DNA of 64,000 nt from Runella defluvii (GCF_014195535.1 NZ_JACIBY010000001.1:1098395-1162394), one strand, 5' to 3'; positions 35,276-44,398 are shown, counted from the stretch's first letter. The notes: generated by a model from the letters alone, not told the origin. Numbers and translations: made by a program.

Positions 35276-35902
35276 TTGTCAGTACGAATAGAGTTACAAT
35301 ATTTACCGAGTCTCGATTATTTTGCCTGTTTATTGAAATACGGTGAAGTGTCGTTGGAAGCTCAGGAGCATTTTGTGAAACAAACTTACCGAAATCGGTG
35401 TCACATTTTGGCCGCTAACGGTGTTGATACGCTCATTGTTCCCGTGATTCATTCAGCGCCCAAAATGCCGATTCGTGAAGTGAAAATTGATTATTCGCAA
35501 GGTTGGGTACGGCGGCATTGGGGGGCCATTGTGGCGGCCTATGGGAAAGCACCCTATTTTGAATATTTTGGAAGTGATTTTGAACGAGTGTATCTCAAAA
35601 AGCCTAATTTTTTGTTTGACCTTAATTGGGAGTTGCTGACAATCTGTCTGAAATTACTACGGCAAAAACCGACAATACGGCTGACAGAGGTGTTTGAAAC
35701 GAGTCTTCCCGAGGGGCATTTTGACGCACTGTCACAGATTTCCCCCAAAAATCCATCGGGGCACAACATTTTCAGTAAACCCGTTGTTTATCAACAAAAT
35801 TTCGGAACTGAGTTTGTTCCTAATTTGAGTATTCTTGACTTGCTGATGTGCCAAGGAGCAGATGCAACGCGTTTGCTGAAACAGTCGGTAATGGTGGAAT
35901 GA
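35276..35902 (+). CDS. WbqC family protein, TTG start
   Basis: A 208-residue WbqC-like protein. Family features are the N-terminal LQYLPSLDYFACLLKYG, KQTYRNRCHILAANG, LIVPVIHS and WVRRHWGAIVAAYGKAPYFEYF (split after HWGAIVAAYG). WbqC proteins occur in O-antigen or polysaccharide gene sets and are thought to modify amino sugars, but the reaction is not established here. An in-frame TAA lies four codons upstream of the TTG at 35276 and there is no ATG near the N-terminus, so TTG is the only reasonable start. It is divergent from the LpxL-like gene, another envelope glycolipid function. Confidence 0.85.
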   Translation: MSVRIELQYLPSLDYFACLLKYGEVSLEAQEHFVKQTYRNRCHILAANGVDTLIVPVIHSAPKMPIREVKIDYSQGWVRRHWGAIVAAYGKAPYFEYFGSDFERVYLKKPNFLFDLNWELLTICLKLLRQKPTIRLTEVFETSLPEGHFDALSQISPKNPSGHNIFSKPVVYQQNFGTEFVPNLSILDLLMCQGADATRLLKQSVMVE

Positions 35903-36065
35903 AAAACACACTATTTTTGTATATAATTTGGACACCTATTTTCTGTTAAAAAAAGGAGGAAACAAAAGAAAAAAAGGGAAATTTAATGAATTACGTCGTC
36001 GATTACGTTTTTTTTTCTAAAAAAACTAACCTACCTTACGTTTCACAACAGCTTAACTCCAACGA

Positions 36066-38591
36066 ATGGAAGCAAAATTTTCAAATCGCGTAAAAGAAGT
36101 CATCGGATTCAGCCGTGAGGAAGCCCTCCGTTTGGGACATGATTATATCGGTACAGAGCATCTCGTTTTGGGGATGATCAGAGAGGGTGAGGGCGTGGCA
36201 TTGGCCCTGTTAAAAAAACTGGGCGTTTCGTTGGACGAATTGCGCGTGACAATTGAGCAAGTTACCAAAGGAACCGCGACCAACAATATCAAAAACTTGG
36301 CCAACATTCCTTTGACCCGCCAGTCGGAGAAGGTGTTGAAAATAACCTACTTAGAAGCAAAAATTTTTAAAAGCCCACTCATTGGCACGGAGCACCTACT
36401 CCTGTCCATTCTGCGTGACCCAGATAATTTGGCCTCGCAGATTTTAGCCAAGTTTAATGTTAACTACGAAATCGTTAAGGAAATGTTAGAGTATCAATCA
36501 TCAGGCACCAAACCCCACGCGGGTCCCGATACTGAGGACGACGATGAACGGAGCATGTTCAGCGGCGGTTCGCAGCAAGGAAAAGACCCCAAAAGTGCCG
36601 AAAAGTCGCGTACACCAGTATTAGACAATTTCGGCCGTGACCTTACGAAGATGGCCGAATTGGGTAAGTTAGACCCGATTGTAGGTCGTGAAAAAGAAAT
36701 CGAACGTGTAGCCCAAGTACTTAGCCGCCGTAAGAAAAACAACCCAGTTCTCATTGGAGAACCTGGCGTTGGTAAAACGGCGATTGCCGAAGGTTTGGCA
36801 CTTAGAATTGTACAAAAGAAAGTATCGCGTGTGCTGTTTGGCAAACGCGTTGTGACGCTTGACCTTGCTTCGCTCGTGGCAGGTACCAAATACCGTGGCC
36901 AATTTGAAGAGCGTATGAAAGCCGTGATGAACGAATTAGAAAAATCGCCCGAAGTAATTTTGTTCATCGACGAGTTGCATACCATTGTAGGCGCAGGGGG
37001 TGCATCGGGTTCATTAGATGCTTCCAATATGTTCAAGCCAGCGTTAGCTCGGGGCGACATCCAATGTATTGGTGCCACCACGCTCGACGAATACCGTCAG
37101 TACATTGAGAAAGATGGAGCCTTGGCCCGTCGTTTTCAAATTGTAATGGTGGACGCGCCAAGCGTAGAGGAAACGATTGAAATCCTCAATAATATCAAAG
37201 ATAAGTACGAAGATCACCACCACGTAAACTATACCGACGAGGCCATAGCGCAAGCGGTGAAATTGTCGGAACGTTACATTACCGACCGTTTCTTGCCCGA
37301 TAAAGCCATCGACGTATTGGACGAGGTAGGTGCGCGCGTACACATCAGCAACATCACCGTACCAGAAGACATTGTGGTGTTGGAACAACAAATCGAGGAG
37401 GTGAAGAAACAGAAAAACCTCGTCGTGAAAAGCCAGAAGTACGAAGAAGCTGCGCAACTCCGCGACCGCGAGAAGAAGCTTCTTGACCAACTCGATCGTG
37501 CGAAGATTGCGTGGGAAGAGGAAACCAAAAAGCGTCGCTATACCGTAACGGACGATAACGTGGCGGAAGTAGTAGCGATGATGACGGGAATTCCAGTAAA
37601 CCGCGTGGCTCAAAACGAAGGTCAGAAGTTGTTGGGAATGGCCGACGAACTCAAAGCGAAAGTGATTGGTCAAAATAGTCCCATCGAAAAATTGACCAAA
37701 GCCATTCAGCGTACCCGTGTTGGTTTGAAAGACCCTAAAAAGCCAATTGGTTCGTTTATTTTCTTAGGCCCAACAGGGGTAGGAAAAACGGAATTGGCCA
37801 AAGTACTTTCGACTTACCTTTTCGATAAAGACGATTCGTTGGTGCGCATTGATATGAGCGAATACATGGAGAAATTCAGCGTGTCTCGCCTTATCGGAGC
37901 GCCTCCAGGCTACGTTGGGTACGAAGAAGGTGGACAGTTGACGGAGAAAATTCGCCGTAAGCCTTACAGCGTCGTATTGTTGGACGAAATTGAGAAAGCA
38001 CACCCTGATGTGTTTAACCTCTTACTCCAAGTGCTCGACGATGGTATTTTGACGGATGGTTTGGGTCGTCGTGTGGATTTCCGCAACACGATTATTATTA
38101 TGACGTCAAACATTGGGGTACGTGATTTGAAAGACTTCGGCTCGGGTATTGGGTTTGCTACCAAAGCAAAAACCGAAAACCAAGACGATATGATGAAAAC
38201 CACGATTCAGAATGCTTTGAGAAAAGCATTTTCTCCCGAGTTTTTGAACCGTTTGGACGATGTGATTGTGTTTAATACGCTTCAACGCGAAGACATTCAC
38301 CGCATCATCGACATCTCGTTGGGTAAACTTTTCAATCGTATCACTACTTTGGGATATAAAGTTGAGTTGACTGAGAAAGCGAAAGACTTTTTGTCAGAAA
38401 AAGGATATGACCAACAGTACGGTGCGCGTCCGCTCAATCGTGCCATCCAAAAATACCTTGAAGACCCCGTTGCGGAAGAAATTCTCAAGGGCGATCTTCG
38501 CGAAGGAGACACGTTATTGGCTGACCATGAAGATGGAAGCGATAATCTCGTGATTACGGTGAAGAAAAAAGAGGAAGAAGTGATTAACTAA
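36066..38591 (+). CDS. clpC: ClpC-type AAA+ chaperone-protease ATPase
   Basis: An 841-residue HSP100 unfoldase that feeds proteins to ClpP. In order: two Clp N repeats (about 1-145), AAA1 with Walker A GEPGVGKT (about 231) and Walker B ILFIDELH, a middle region with a UVR-like helix pair (about 425-460, the ClpC hallmark, shorter than the ClpB coiled coil), AAA2 with GPTGVGKT (about 567) and VVLLDEIEKAHP, and the C-terminal D2-small domain. Length and M-domain type separate it from ClpB and ClpA. Bacteroidota ClpC lacks a known McsB partner. A terminator follows at 38643. Confidence 0.95.
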   Translation: MEAKFSNRVKEVIGFSREEALRLGHDYIGTEHLVLGMIREGEGVALALLKKLGVSLDELRVTIEQVTKGTATNNIKNLANIPLTRQSEKVLKITYLEAKIFKSPLIGTEHLLLSILRDPDNLASQILAKFNVNYEIVKEMLEYQSSGTKPHAGPDTEDDDERSMFSGGSQQGKDPKSAEKSRTPVLDNFGRDLTKMAELGKLDPIVGREKEIERVAQVLSRRKKNNPVLIGEPGVGKTAIAEGLALRIVQKKVSRVLFGKRVVTLDLASLVAGTKYRGQFEERMKAVMNELEKSPEVILFIDELHTIVGAGGASGSLDASNMFKPALARGDIQCIGATTLDEYRQYIEKDGALARRFQIVMVDAPSVEETIEILNNIKDKYEDHHHVNYTDEAIAQAVKLSERYITDRFLPDKAIDVLDEVGARVHISNITVPEDIVVLEQQIEEVKKQKNLVVKSQKYEEAAQLRDREKKLLDQLDRAKIAWEEETKKRRYTVTDDNVAEVVAMMTGIPVNRVAQNEGQKLLGMADELKAKVIGQNSPIEKLTKAIQRTRVGLKDPKKPIGSFIFLGPTGVGKTELAKVLSTYLFDKDDSLVRIDMSEYMEKFSVSRLIGAPPGYVGYEEGGQLTEKIRRKPYSVVLLDEIEKAHPDVFNLLLQVLDDGILTDGLGRRVDFRNTIIIMTSNIGVRDLKDFGSGIGFATKAKTENQDDMMKTTIQNALRKAFSPEFLNRLDDVIVFNTLQREDIHRIIDISLGKLFNRITTLGYKVELTEKAKDFLSEKGYDQQYGARPLNRAIQKYLEDPVAEEILKGDLREGDTLLADHEDGSDNLVITVKKKEEEVIN

Positions 38592-38642
38592 TCGCTTGAA
38601 TCTTAGCGGAAACGCAATTTTCTTGAAAAATATATAGTGAAA

Positions 38643-38687
38643 AAACCAAAAAGGGTACGGTCTTTGATTGTACCCTTTTTGGTTTTA
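38643..38687 (+). terminator. clpC terminator
   Basis: AAAACCAAAAAGGGTAC (38643-38659) and GTACCCTTTTTGGTTTT (38671-38687) are perfectly complementary over 17 bp; the T-rich right arm acts as the tail. Confidence 0.88.
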
Positions 38688-38748
38688 TAATGTACTAGGC
38701 TATTGTGTAGAGGTTTGCTCACAACCCGATTGATTTACTACTAAATGT

Positions 38749-39495
38749 ATGATTGAACGTTTTCTTGATTCATTTTCTAAGATTTCGCTCAACGATATGG
38801 AATCAACGCGTTTGATGAACCGTATCGACTTTAAATACATGTTTCGTAAAGATGATTTGGGCGATGTACTAGCACAATTGCAACCCTATTACCACGTTTT
38901 GCGGATGAGTTCCAAAACGGTTTTTCGTTACGATACCCTTTATTTTGACACACCCGAACGCTTGTTCTACCACCAGCATTTGCACGGCAAGCTCAATCGA
39001 TACAAAGTGCGAGCTAGGCGATATGTGGACACCGACGCACAGTTTTTGGAAGTAAAATTAAAGGACAATAAGCGACGAACCATAAAAAAACGGATTGCCA
39101 TCGAAGAGTTGTCGCTGGATTTGTGCCCAACCAGTACAGATTTTTTGGATAATGTAGCGGGCGAATTTTCAGCAATGACCCTAGAACCAACGGTTTGGGT
39201 GTATTATCACCGATTTACGCTGGTGAATAAAACCTGCCCTGAGCGCGTCACGTTTGACCTCAATATGTGGTTTCGTTGGCAAGACCAATCAGGAATTTAC
39301 CCACATATTGTGGTGGCAGAAGCGAAGCAGCGTACGTATTTTCAAAGTCCATTTACCCTGTTGATGAGAGATATGGGCATTCGGGAGGGGGGATTGAGCA
39401 AGTATTGCTTGGGTTTGATGAGCGTTGAACCTGGCATAAAAGCAAATCTTTTCAAACCTATGTACTCAAAAATCCATCGATTAAACGAATATTGA
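38749..39495 (+). CDS. VTC domain polyphosphate polymerase-like protein
   Basis: A 248-residue triphosphate-tunnel (VTC) domain protein. Basic and acidic tunnel residues are visible: RIDFKYMFRK (about 24), FRYDTLYFDT (about 64), KLNRYKVRARRY (about 83), FLEVKLKDNKRRTIKKRI (about 99) and VAEAKQ. Yeast Vtc4 uses this fold to make polyphosphate from ATP; bacterial homologues are assumed to be polyphosphate or nucleotide polymerases, not proven here. It is followed 24 bp later by a DUF4956 membrane protein, a common pairing suggesting a membrane-bound synthesis and transfer unit. Confidence 0.87.
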   Translation: MIERFLDSFSKISLNDMESTRLMNRIDFKYMFRKDDLGDVLAQLQPYYHVLRMSSKTVFRYDTLYFDTPERLFYHQHLHGKLNRYKVRARRYVDTDAQFLEVKLKDNKRRTIKKRIAIEELSLDLCPTSTDFLDNVAGEFSAMTLEPTVWVYYHRFTLVNKTCPERVTFDLNMWFRWQDQSGIYPHIVVAEAKQRTYFQSPFTLLMRDMGIREGGLSKYCLGLMSVEPGIKANLFKPMYSKIHRLNEY

Positions 39496-39519
39496 AACAC
39501 CACGGATACCTAACTCATT

Positions 39520-40089
39520 ATGTCGAACGATTTACCATACGAACTGTTTTTTCAACTTGGCCTTGATTTGATGAGCATGGCCATTTTGCTACGTTTGATT
39601 TATTTTCCAATCTATCGCAACACTGAGTTTGTCTTTACTTTTCTCATTTTTAACCTTATTATCTTTTCGGTTACGTACTTACTGAACAAGGTAGAGGTGT
39701 CGATGGGGGCGGCTTTTGGGTTGTTTGCGGTGTTTTCGATGCTAAGGTATCGAACGGAGGGTATTTCGACTCGGAATATGACGTACCTGTTTTTGGTCAT
39801 TGCCTTAGGGCTAATTCACGGCATTTCGACCAATTCAGCAGGTATTACGGCCATCATAACGACGCTGTTGTTGTTGTTGACGTTTATTCTTGAAAGCAAT
39901 TTCTTGTACCGTCGCCAATCGATGAAAGAGATTATGTACGATAAAATCTCGTTGACGGCCAAGTGTCACCGACAAGCGCTGATTGAAGATTTGCAAGAGC
40001 GAACGGGCTTGCGAATCATTCGGGTAGAGGTAGAAAAACTCGATTTTTTGCGAGACATGGCCTATCTTCGGGTATATTATTACGAATAA
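39520..40089 (+). CDS. DUF4956 membrane protein, partner of the VTC protein
   Basis: A 189-residue protein with four or five membrane helices (about 12-30, 36-52, 58-72, 85-102, 106-122) and a cytoplasmic C-terminal alpha/beta tail (KISLTAKCHRQALIEDLQ..., about 140-189). The motif FGLFAVFSMLRYRTE is characteristic of DUF4956. It probably anchors or gates the product of the adjacent VTC enzyme. The stop lies 3 bp from the stop of the convergent unknown gene. Confidence 0.86.
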   Translation: MSNDLPYELFFQLGLDLMSMAILLRLIYFPIYRNTEFVFTFLIFNLIIFSVTYLLNKVEVSMGAAFGLFAVFSMLRYRTEGISTRNMTYLFLVIALGLIHGISTNSAGITAIITTLLLLLTFILESNFLYRRQSMKEIMYDKISLTAKCHRQALIEDLQERTGLRIIRVEVEKLDFLRDMAYLRVYYYE

Positions 40090-40092
40090 CTT

Positions 40093-41151
40093 TTATTCAA
40101 AGTCCAATACCACTACTTTTTCGCAATAAATTTCCTTCAAATTACTCCGATTGACGCGCATCACCATCACAAACGGTGCATCTCCAATTGGTAAGTCGCG
40201 CTCAGTATCGTGTTTTTGTGAGAGGTTTTTCCAACTTTGGCACAGGTACATGGTCATGGCGAGGGTTGCTTTATTTTCGAGCCCACAGAAGAAATAACAA
40301 GGTACGGTGCTCGTTCCAAACTGAATGGGGAGTTTGCAAATAAAACCTACATCAAAATTGTCGCTTCCTTGGTAAAAATCACTCCAAACGGTCTGTTCTA
40401 AAATAGGATGAAAATACTTTATCCGAAAGCGAATGTTTTTATCATCAAATTCGAGGTAAGGATAGGCGTAATTTGCCAATACCCAGCGGAAAAAGTAATT
40501 GGAATAGAAGCCAATCGAAAAGATACAATTTGTTTTATTTAGGTTTAAAATCGTTTCGTTAAACTCGTATTTGTCTCCTTTGTGGGTAATTAATTCTTGG
40601 TCATAGACGCGTTGTGGAAGGATTTGATGATAGCTGTGAAACAATTGAATTAGCTCCAACAAACATTCCGTGTCCCGCGAATCGACGGTTTGCTCGTTGG
40701 CACGCGGAAATTTTCCTTGCATATCGGGCGGTGGTACGTCTTTATTGGCGTCAAAAATGGGTTGAACAACCACAATTTTTCCTTCGTTTTTAATACCAAA
40801 ATAGTTGTGCAACGTCAGTGAAAACTCGCTTATGTACGATTGTGGGTTGGGATACCCCAGAAATTTGGTAAACAACTCTAAGTAATCCTCCTGAAAATTA
40901 ACCACTTCGCGACTTTGTACCTCGTTTCTTTTTCGCCACAGATACATGGTATTGAAAGTGGTAGAAAACAATAACTGCGTATGTTCTTCCAAAATCGTTT
41001 GAAAATAAGTCTTGTCGGTGCTTGGGTTGACCAATTTCCAAATGGAAGTTTCAGAACCACGGTAGGTCATACCTCGCTGTATAAACTCGTTTTGAAGCTT
41101 GGCTTTTACTTCCAAATACAGTTTTTCGCAGAGGTTTTTATTGATGTTCAT
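40093..41151 (-). CDS. Protein of unknown function, 352 residues
   Basis: Not recognised. It is a soluble 352-residue protein with no signal peptide or membrane helix. It is rich in aromatic residues (for example SIGFYSNYFFRWVLANYAYPYL) and has a cysteine/aromatic stretch PCYFFCGLENKATLAM (about 285-300) and a C-terminal PFVMVMRVNRSN. The N-terminal third is helical and charged. A TATATTTG box (41178-41185, minus strand) may be its -7 element. It is a single gene, convergent with the VTC/DUF4956 pair, and may be lineage-specific. Confidence 0.7.
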   Translation of the reverse strand: MNINKNLCEKLYLEVKAKLQNEFIQRGMTYRGSETSIWKLVNPSTDKTYFQTILEEHTQLLFSTTFNTMYLWRKRNEVQSREVVNFQEDYLELFTKFLGYPNPQSYISEFSLTLHNYFGIKNEGKIVVVQPIFDANKDVPPPDMQGKFPRANEQTVDSRDTECLLELIQLFHSYHQILPQRVYDQELITHKGDKYEFNETILNLNKTNCIFSIGFYSNYFFRWVLANYAYPYLEFDDKNIRFRIKYFHPILEQTVWSDFYQGSDNFDVGFICKLPIQFGTSTVPCYFFCGLENKATLAMTMYLCQSWKNLSQKHDTERDLPIGDAPFVMVMRVNRSNLKEIYCEKVVVLDFE

Positions 41152-41235
41152 TTTGGAAATTTTGTGCTAAATTGTTCCAAATATATTTCAATTTTTTGTT
41201 ATAAATTTAATAAAATTAAACTGAGAAGAATAAAA

Positions 41236-41262
41236 TTGTGGTGTAAAGAGCCATTACCTTTG
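41236..41262 (+). promoter_or_regulatory. Promoter upstream of a candidate short RNA/attenuator
   Basis: TTG (41236-41238), 16 bp, TACCTTTG (41255-41262). The -7 element is perfect and the spacer one base short. A terminator-like hairpin follows only 35 bp downstream. Confidence 0.5.
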
Positions 41263-41268
41263 TTACAC

Positions 41269-41335
41269 AATAAACCTATGATGAACGATAAACGATGGGC
41301 TGTTTGAAGGTGTGAGCAAACAGCCCTTTCGTTTT
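41269..41335 (+). ncRNA. Candidate short RNA or attenuated leader ending in a terminator hairpin
   Basis: From the predicted start (about 41269) the transcript would be about 67 nt and end in GGGCTGTTTG (41297-41306) / CAAACAGCCC (41317-41326), a perfect 10-bp stem followed by TTTCGTTTTT. No plus-strand gene lies before it, so the hairpin does not end an mRNA. Either it is a small RNA or a conditional terminator in the leader of the glyoxalase-like gene at 41358. Only structure supports this. Confidence 0.3.
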
Positions 41336-41357
41336 TACTTCTAACTGACTAGCACTC

Positions 41358-41768
41358 ATGAATCTTAATTTAACCCGAATTCAGCATGTAGGAATACCCG
41401 TAGCAGACTTGGTGCGCTCAGAGGCATTTTATAATCGCTTAGGTTTTACTAATGTGATGTCTTCTACGTTTCAGCACGAAGGAGGTCAAGGGAAAGTGGC
41501 CATGATGAAGCAAGGTGACATCATCATTGAGATTTATCAAATGCCCGACCCCGCCTTAAATGAGATTCGCTCCCGCAAAGACGGTCACATCGACCACGTA
41601 GCGTTTGACGTGGAAGACATTGAGGCAACATTTGAGCTTTTGAAAAAAGAAGGCTTTAACATCATCGAAGAATCGCCCGTTTTTCTTGCTTTTTGGCAGA
41701 GAGGCTGTAAATATTTTAACATCACAGGCCCCGAGGGAGAGCGCCTGGAGTTTAACCAAATTTTGTAA
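41358..41768 (+). CDS. VOC family (glyoxalase/bleomycin resistance-like) protein
   Basis: A 136-residue vicinal-oxygen-chelate protein with two beta-alpha-beta-beta-beta modules. Candidate metal ligands are H11 in RIQHVGIPV, E57 in IIIEIYQM, H77/H80 in GHIDHVAFDV and E132 in ERLEFNQ. The pattern suits lactoylglutathione lyase, methylmalonyl-CoA epimerase or isomerase-type members, and the substrate cannot be assigned. A terminator-like hairpin in its leader may regulate it; hairpin repeats follow its stop. Confidence 0.85.
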   Translation: MNLNLTRIQHVGIPVADLVRSEAFYNRLGFTNVMSSTFQHEGGQGKVAMMKQGDIIIEIYQMPDPALNEIRSRKDGHIDHVAFDVEDIEATFELLKKEGFNIIEESPVFLAFWQRGCKYFNITGPEGERLEFNQIL

Positions 41769-41772
41769 AAAG

Positions 41773-41960
41773 CTCTTCCAAGTTGGTTATCGCCGAAGTT
41801 GAAACTTAGAAGGACTACCATGCAGAGGGTTGCTCACAACCCGCAAAAATACCTTCCAAGTTTTTGTCATCGCCGAAGTGGAAACTTGGAAGGTCTGCCG
41901 TGCAGCGGGTTGCTCACAACCCGCAAAAATACCTTCCAAGTTAGTCAAAACTTGGAAGGT
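41773..41960. repeat. Array of CTTCCAAG/CTTGGAAG and GGGTTG-CTCA-CAACCC hairpins, inverse orientation
   Basis: Three long hairpins (about 41773-41813, 41851-41893, 41932-41960) alternate with GGGTTGCTCACAACCC at 41827-41842 and 41907-41922, an 80-bp period. The long-hairpin loops contain TATCGCCGAAGT, which is the complement-strand version of the 33.9-kb loops, so this array is inverted relative to that one. It occupies the gap between the VOC gene and the LytTR gene. Confidence 0.9.
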
Positions 41961-42095
41961 ATTTTAACCCACTAAAACTGATAGGTAAGCATGAAATACA
42001 ATAGTAGCGAACTTTTGTAGGGCGCTACTATTTTTCGTTAAAAACATTGAAAATGCGGTTGATTTTACCGTTTAATCAATTCAGGTACAGAGAGT

Positions 42096-42126
42096 TTGTA
42101 GTTTCACATATCAAATAATACTTTTG
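42096..42126 (+). promoter_or_regulatory. LytTR gene promoter
   Basis: TTG (42096-42098), a 20-bp spacer and TACTTTTG (42119-42126) match the consensus exactly, 35 bp before the GTG start. Confidence 0.7.
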
Positions 42127-42160
42127 AGCGTAAGAGAACCTAACTCACTTACCCTTAAAA

Positions 42161-43051
42161 GTGCTTCAAAAAATCAAAAATTGGCTCGGTCAACCTTACA
42201 TGGCTTACACTATTGGCTGGCATAATTGGCCGTTGGTAGTGGGTTCGAGCGTATTCCCGTTTTTGTTCTTATACATCTTTGAGCCTTTTACGTTATACAC
42301 CATCACCGATCCTTTTTACAAACTAAGCCTTATTTCGGGATTTGCTGCGGGGCCTCCTTTCTGCGTCATCTTTATGATCGAAATCTTGGGACGTATTTTT
42401 TCAAAAGTGTACCATGAAAAAGGATGGACTGTAGGGAGCGAAATCCTATTTGTGATGGGGCTTATTTTATTAATTGCCATCTGCAATTTTGCCAACGTGG
42501 TTCTTCAGCACTCCGATAAAATTCCTGCCACTGCGAAGGGATTTGGAATGATGCTTTTATTTACGGCCATTATCAGTTTTTTTCCAGCAGTTACTTTTGT
42601 GTGGTTTCGATATTATAGACTCAACCGTCAATACAGTCGCCCAGCAAAAGTGATGGAAACTGCGCTTGTTGAAGAGAAGCAAACAGTAAACAATCAAACA
42701 GTAATTACGCATTCTGTTCTAACCTTATTGGCCGAAAATGGGAAGGATAAAATTGTTTTAACTCCCCAAAATTTGTGTTACATCGAAGCCGACGATAACT
42801 ATGTAACAGTGGTGTATCAAGAAAGCGACGGCAAACTGAAAAAGGAGCTTTTGAGAAGTAGTCTTAGCAAAGTAGAATCTCAAATTCAATTTACCTACAT
42901 TCGGCGATGTCACCGATCTTACATGGTCAATCTCCAAAGAGTCTATAAAGTTTCGGGTAATGCGCAGGGGTATAAACTGCACCTTTGGCAAGTCGCCGAA
43001 CCCTTGCCCGTTTCCAGAGGATACGCTAAACAAGTGGTACTAGCGTCCTAA
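42161..43051 (+). CDS. Membrane-anchored LytTR family transcriptional regulator, GTG start
   Basis: A 296-residue regulator. Four hydrophobic helices (about 25-48, 52-78, 90-112, 125-146) form a membrane domain, and the C-terminal LytTR DNA-binding domain spans about 190-296 (LCYIEADDNYVTVVYQ, RSSLSKVE, IRRCHRSYMVNL). Without a receiver domain it may sense a membrane signal directly. An in-frame TAA nine codons upstream and no nearby ATG leave GTG 42161 as the start. It lies upstream of the acyltransferase run but that has its own promoter. Confidence 0.87.
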   Translation: MLQKIKNWLGQPYMAYTIGWHNWPLVVGSSVFPFLFLYIFEPFTLYTITDPFYKLSLISGFAAGPPFCVIFMIEILGRIFSKVYHEKGWTVGSEILFVMGLILLIAICNFANVVLQHSDKIPATAKGFGMMLLFTAIISFFPAVTFVWFRYYRLNRQYSRPAKVMETALVEEKQTVNNQTVITHSVLTLLAENGKDKIVLTPQNLCYIEADDNYVTVVYQESDGKLKKELLRSSLSKVESQIQFTYIRRCHRSYMVNLQRVYKVSGNAQGYKLHLWQVAEPLPVSRGYAKQVVLAS

Positions 43052-43118
43052 ACAGACACGTATTTCTACTCACATGGCTTTGTTATTCACCCCAAAGCCT
43101 TCCCAATTACCCCATTTT

Positions 43119-43150
43119 TTGTCACAAAAAGACATTTTCGCCTACGTTTG
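43119..43150 (+). promoter_or_regulatory. Promoter of the acyltransferase/cytochrome run
   Basis: TTG (43119-43121), a 21-bp spacer and TACGTTTG (43143-43150) match the Bacteroidota consensus, 66 bp before the acyltransferase start. Confidence 0.65.
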
Positions 43151-43216
43151 CCTTATCTATTGGCCAGTAAGGTTTTAGTCGATAGTTGAAAACGAAAAAC
43201 GAGGTCTATAAAAATT

Positions 43217-44398
43217 ATGAAAACAACTACTACTTATCTTTCTAATCTGACACCGCTGCGTGGTATTGCAGCTTTGCTTACGGTTATTTTTCACGTTGAT
43301 TTGATGGTCGGTATGGGAGGTGATATGCTGCTTAAATTCAAAGACTCTTTGCTTTTCACCCGCCTGTACCTGATGGTAGATTTTTTCTTTGTATTAAGTG
43401 GATTTATCATGATGCACGTATATGGTAAATGGTTTACCGATTCGGTGTTGGGTAGTGATTTCAAACGCTTTACCATTGCGCGTTTTGCGCGGGTGTATCC
43501 GTTACATTTTGTTACGTTGCTCTATTGTATTGGCCTTAAAATCATTATGTTGGTCAACAACGCCCCCGCCAATCCGATGGATACTGTCAGCAACGATTTT
43601 TCGACCATTCCGAGTCATCTGTTGCTGCTCCACAGCATGAATGTGAACGATTGGTTTACGTGGAACAACGCCTCGTGGTCAATCAGTACCGAATGGTGGA
43701 TGTACATGCTGTTTCCTTTTTTGGTAAAACCATTTTTAAAATTAGGGGCATTGGGTAGAATAATAGTCGTGCTGGCCTGTTTTGCTGGCTATTTAGCCAT
43801 AACGTTCTGGATTGTTCCGTTGGTTACAGAGCCTGCTTCTATTCCCTTTGTACGGGTTGATCCCGCGCTGTTGAGTATCAATGTATCCTACCAATTCGGC
43901 TTTTTGCGCTGTTTGTTTGGCTTTGTGTTGGGTATGATGATGTATGCTGGTTATCAGGACAATTGGGGGAAAAGTTGGCTTGCCAACGGCTACTCATTTC
44001 TATTGCTCACGTTAGGTTTGGGACTCTGTATGCACTTTGCGGTTCCAGATGTTTTTACGGTTTCGTTTTTTCCGCTGATGATTTTGTCGGCTGCGTATGG
44101 AAGCCCAAATTTGAATGCTTTTTTGGGAACAAATGCCTTACAACGTTTAGGTGATTGGTCGTTTTCGATTTATTTGGTGCATCAACCTCTCTTGTACACC
44201 ATTCAGGCCATCATGACACTGACCGCCGCGCCTAATCCAACAACAGGCCCGCCGTCCAAACCAGATATGCTCACGGGCTGGCTGATATGTTTGGTATTTA
44301 TTGGCATTACGCTGGTGGTATCGTATCTCACTTATCGGTTGGTAGAAGTGCCCGCGCGGCGGTGGATAAACAAATCGGGTCGAGTAATTAGCGCATAA
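43217..44398 (+). CDS. Acyltransferase 3 (OafA/YrhL-like) membrane protein
   Basis: A 393-residue integral membrane acyltransferase with about ten helices. Motifs: LTPLRGIAALLTVIFHVDLM with the catalytic His (about 26), FFVLSGFIMMHVYG (about 57-70), FARVYPLHFVTLL (about 92-104) and WSISTEWWMYMLFPFL (about 155-170). Such enzymes O-acylate surface polysaccharides, lipids or peptidoglycan. It is followed by a cytochrome c, a membrane protein and an NTF2-like gene on the same strand, without clear functional link. Confidence 0.88.
   Translation: MKTTTTYLSNLTPLRGIAALLTVIFHVDLMVGMGGDMLLKFKDSLLFTRLYLMVDFFFVLSGFIMMHVYGKWFTDSVLGSDFKRFTIARFARVYPLHFVTLLYCIGLKIIMLVNNAPANPMDTVSNDFSTIPSHLLLLHSMNVNDWFTWNNASWSISTEWWMYMLFPFLVKPFLKLGALGRIIVVLACFAGYLAITFWIVPLVTEPASIPFVRVDPALLSINVSYQFGFLRCLFGFVLGMMMYAGYQDNWGKSWLANGYSFLLLTLGLGLCMHFAVPDVFTVSFFPLMILSAAYGSPNLNAFLGTNALQRLGDWSFSIYLVHQPLLYTIQAIMTLTAAPNPTTGPPSKPDMLTGWLICLVFIGITLVVSYLTYRLVEVPARRWINKSGRVISA

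Noticed and set aside
37044..37673. Antisense 209-codon frame within clpC
   Set aside because: Shadow of the strongly biased clpC coding sequence.
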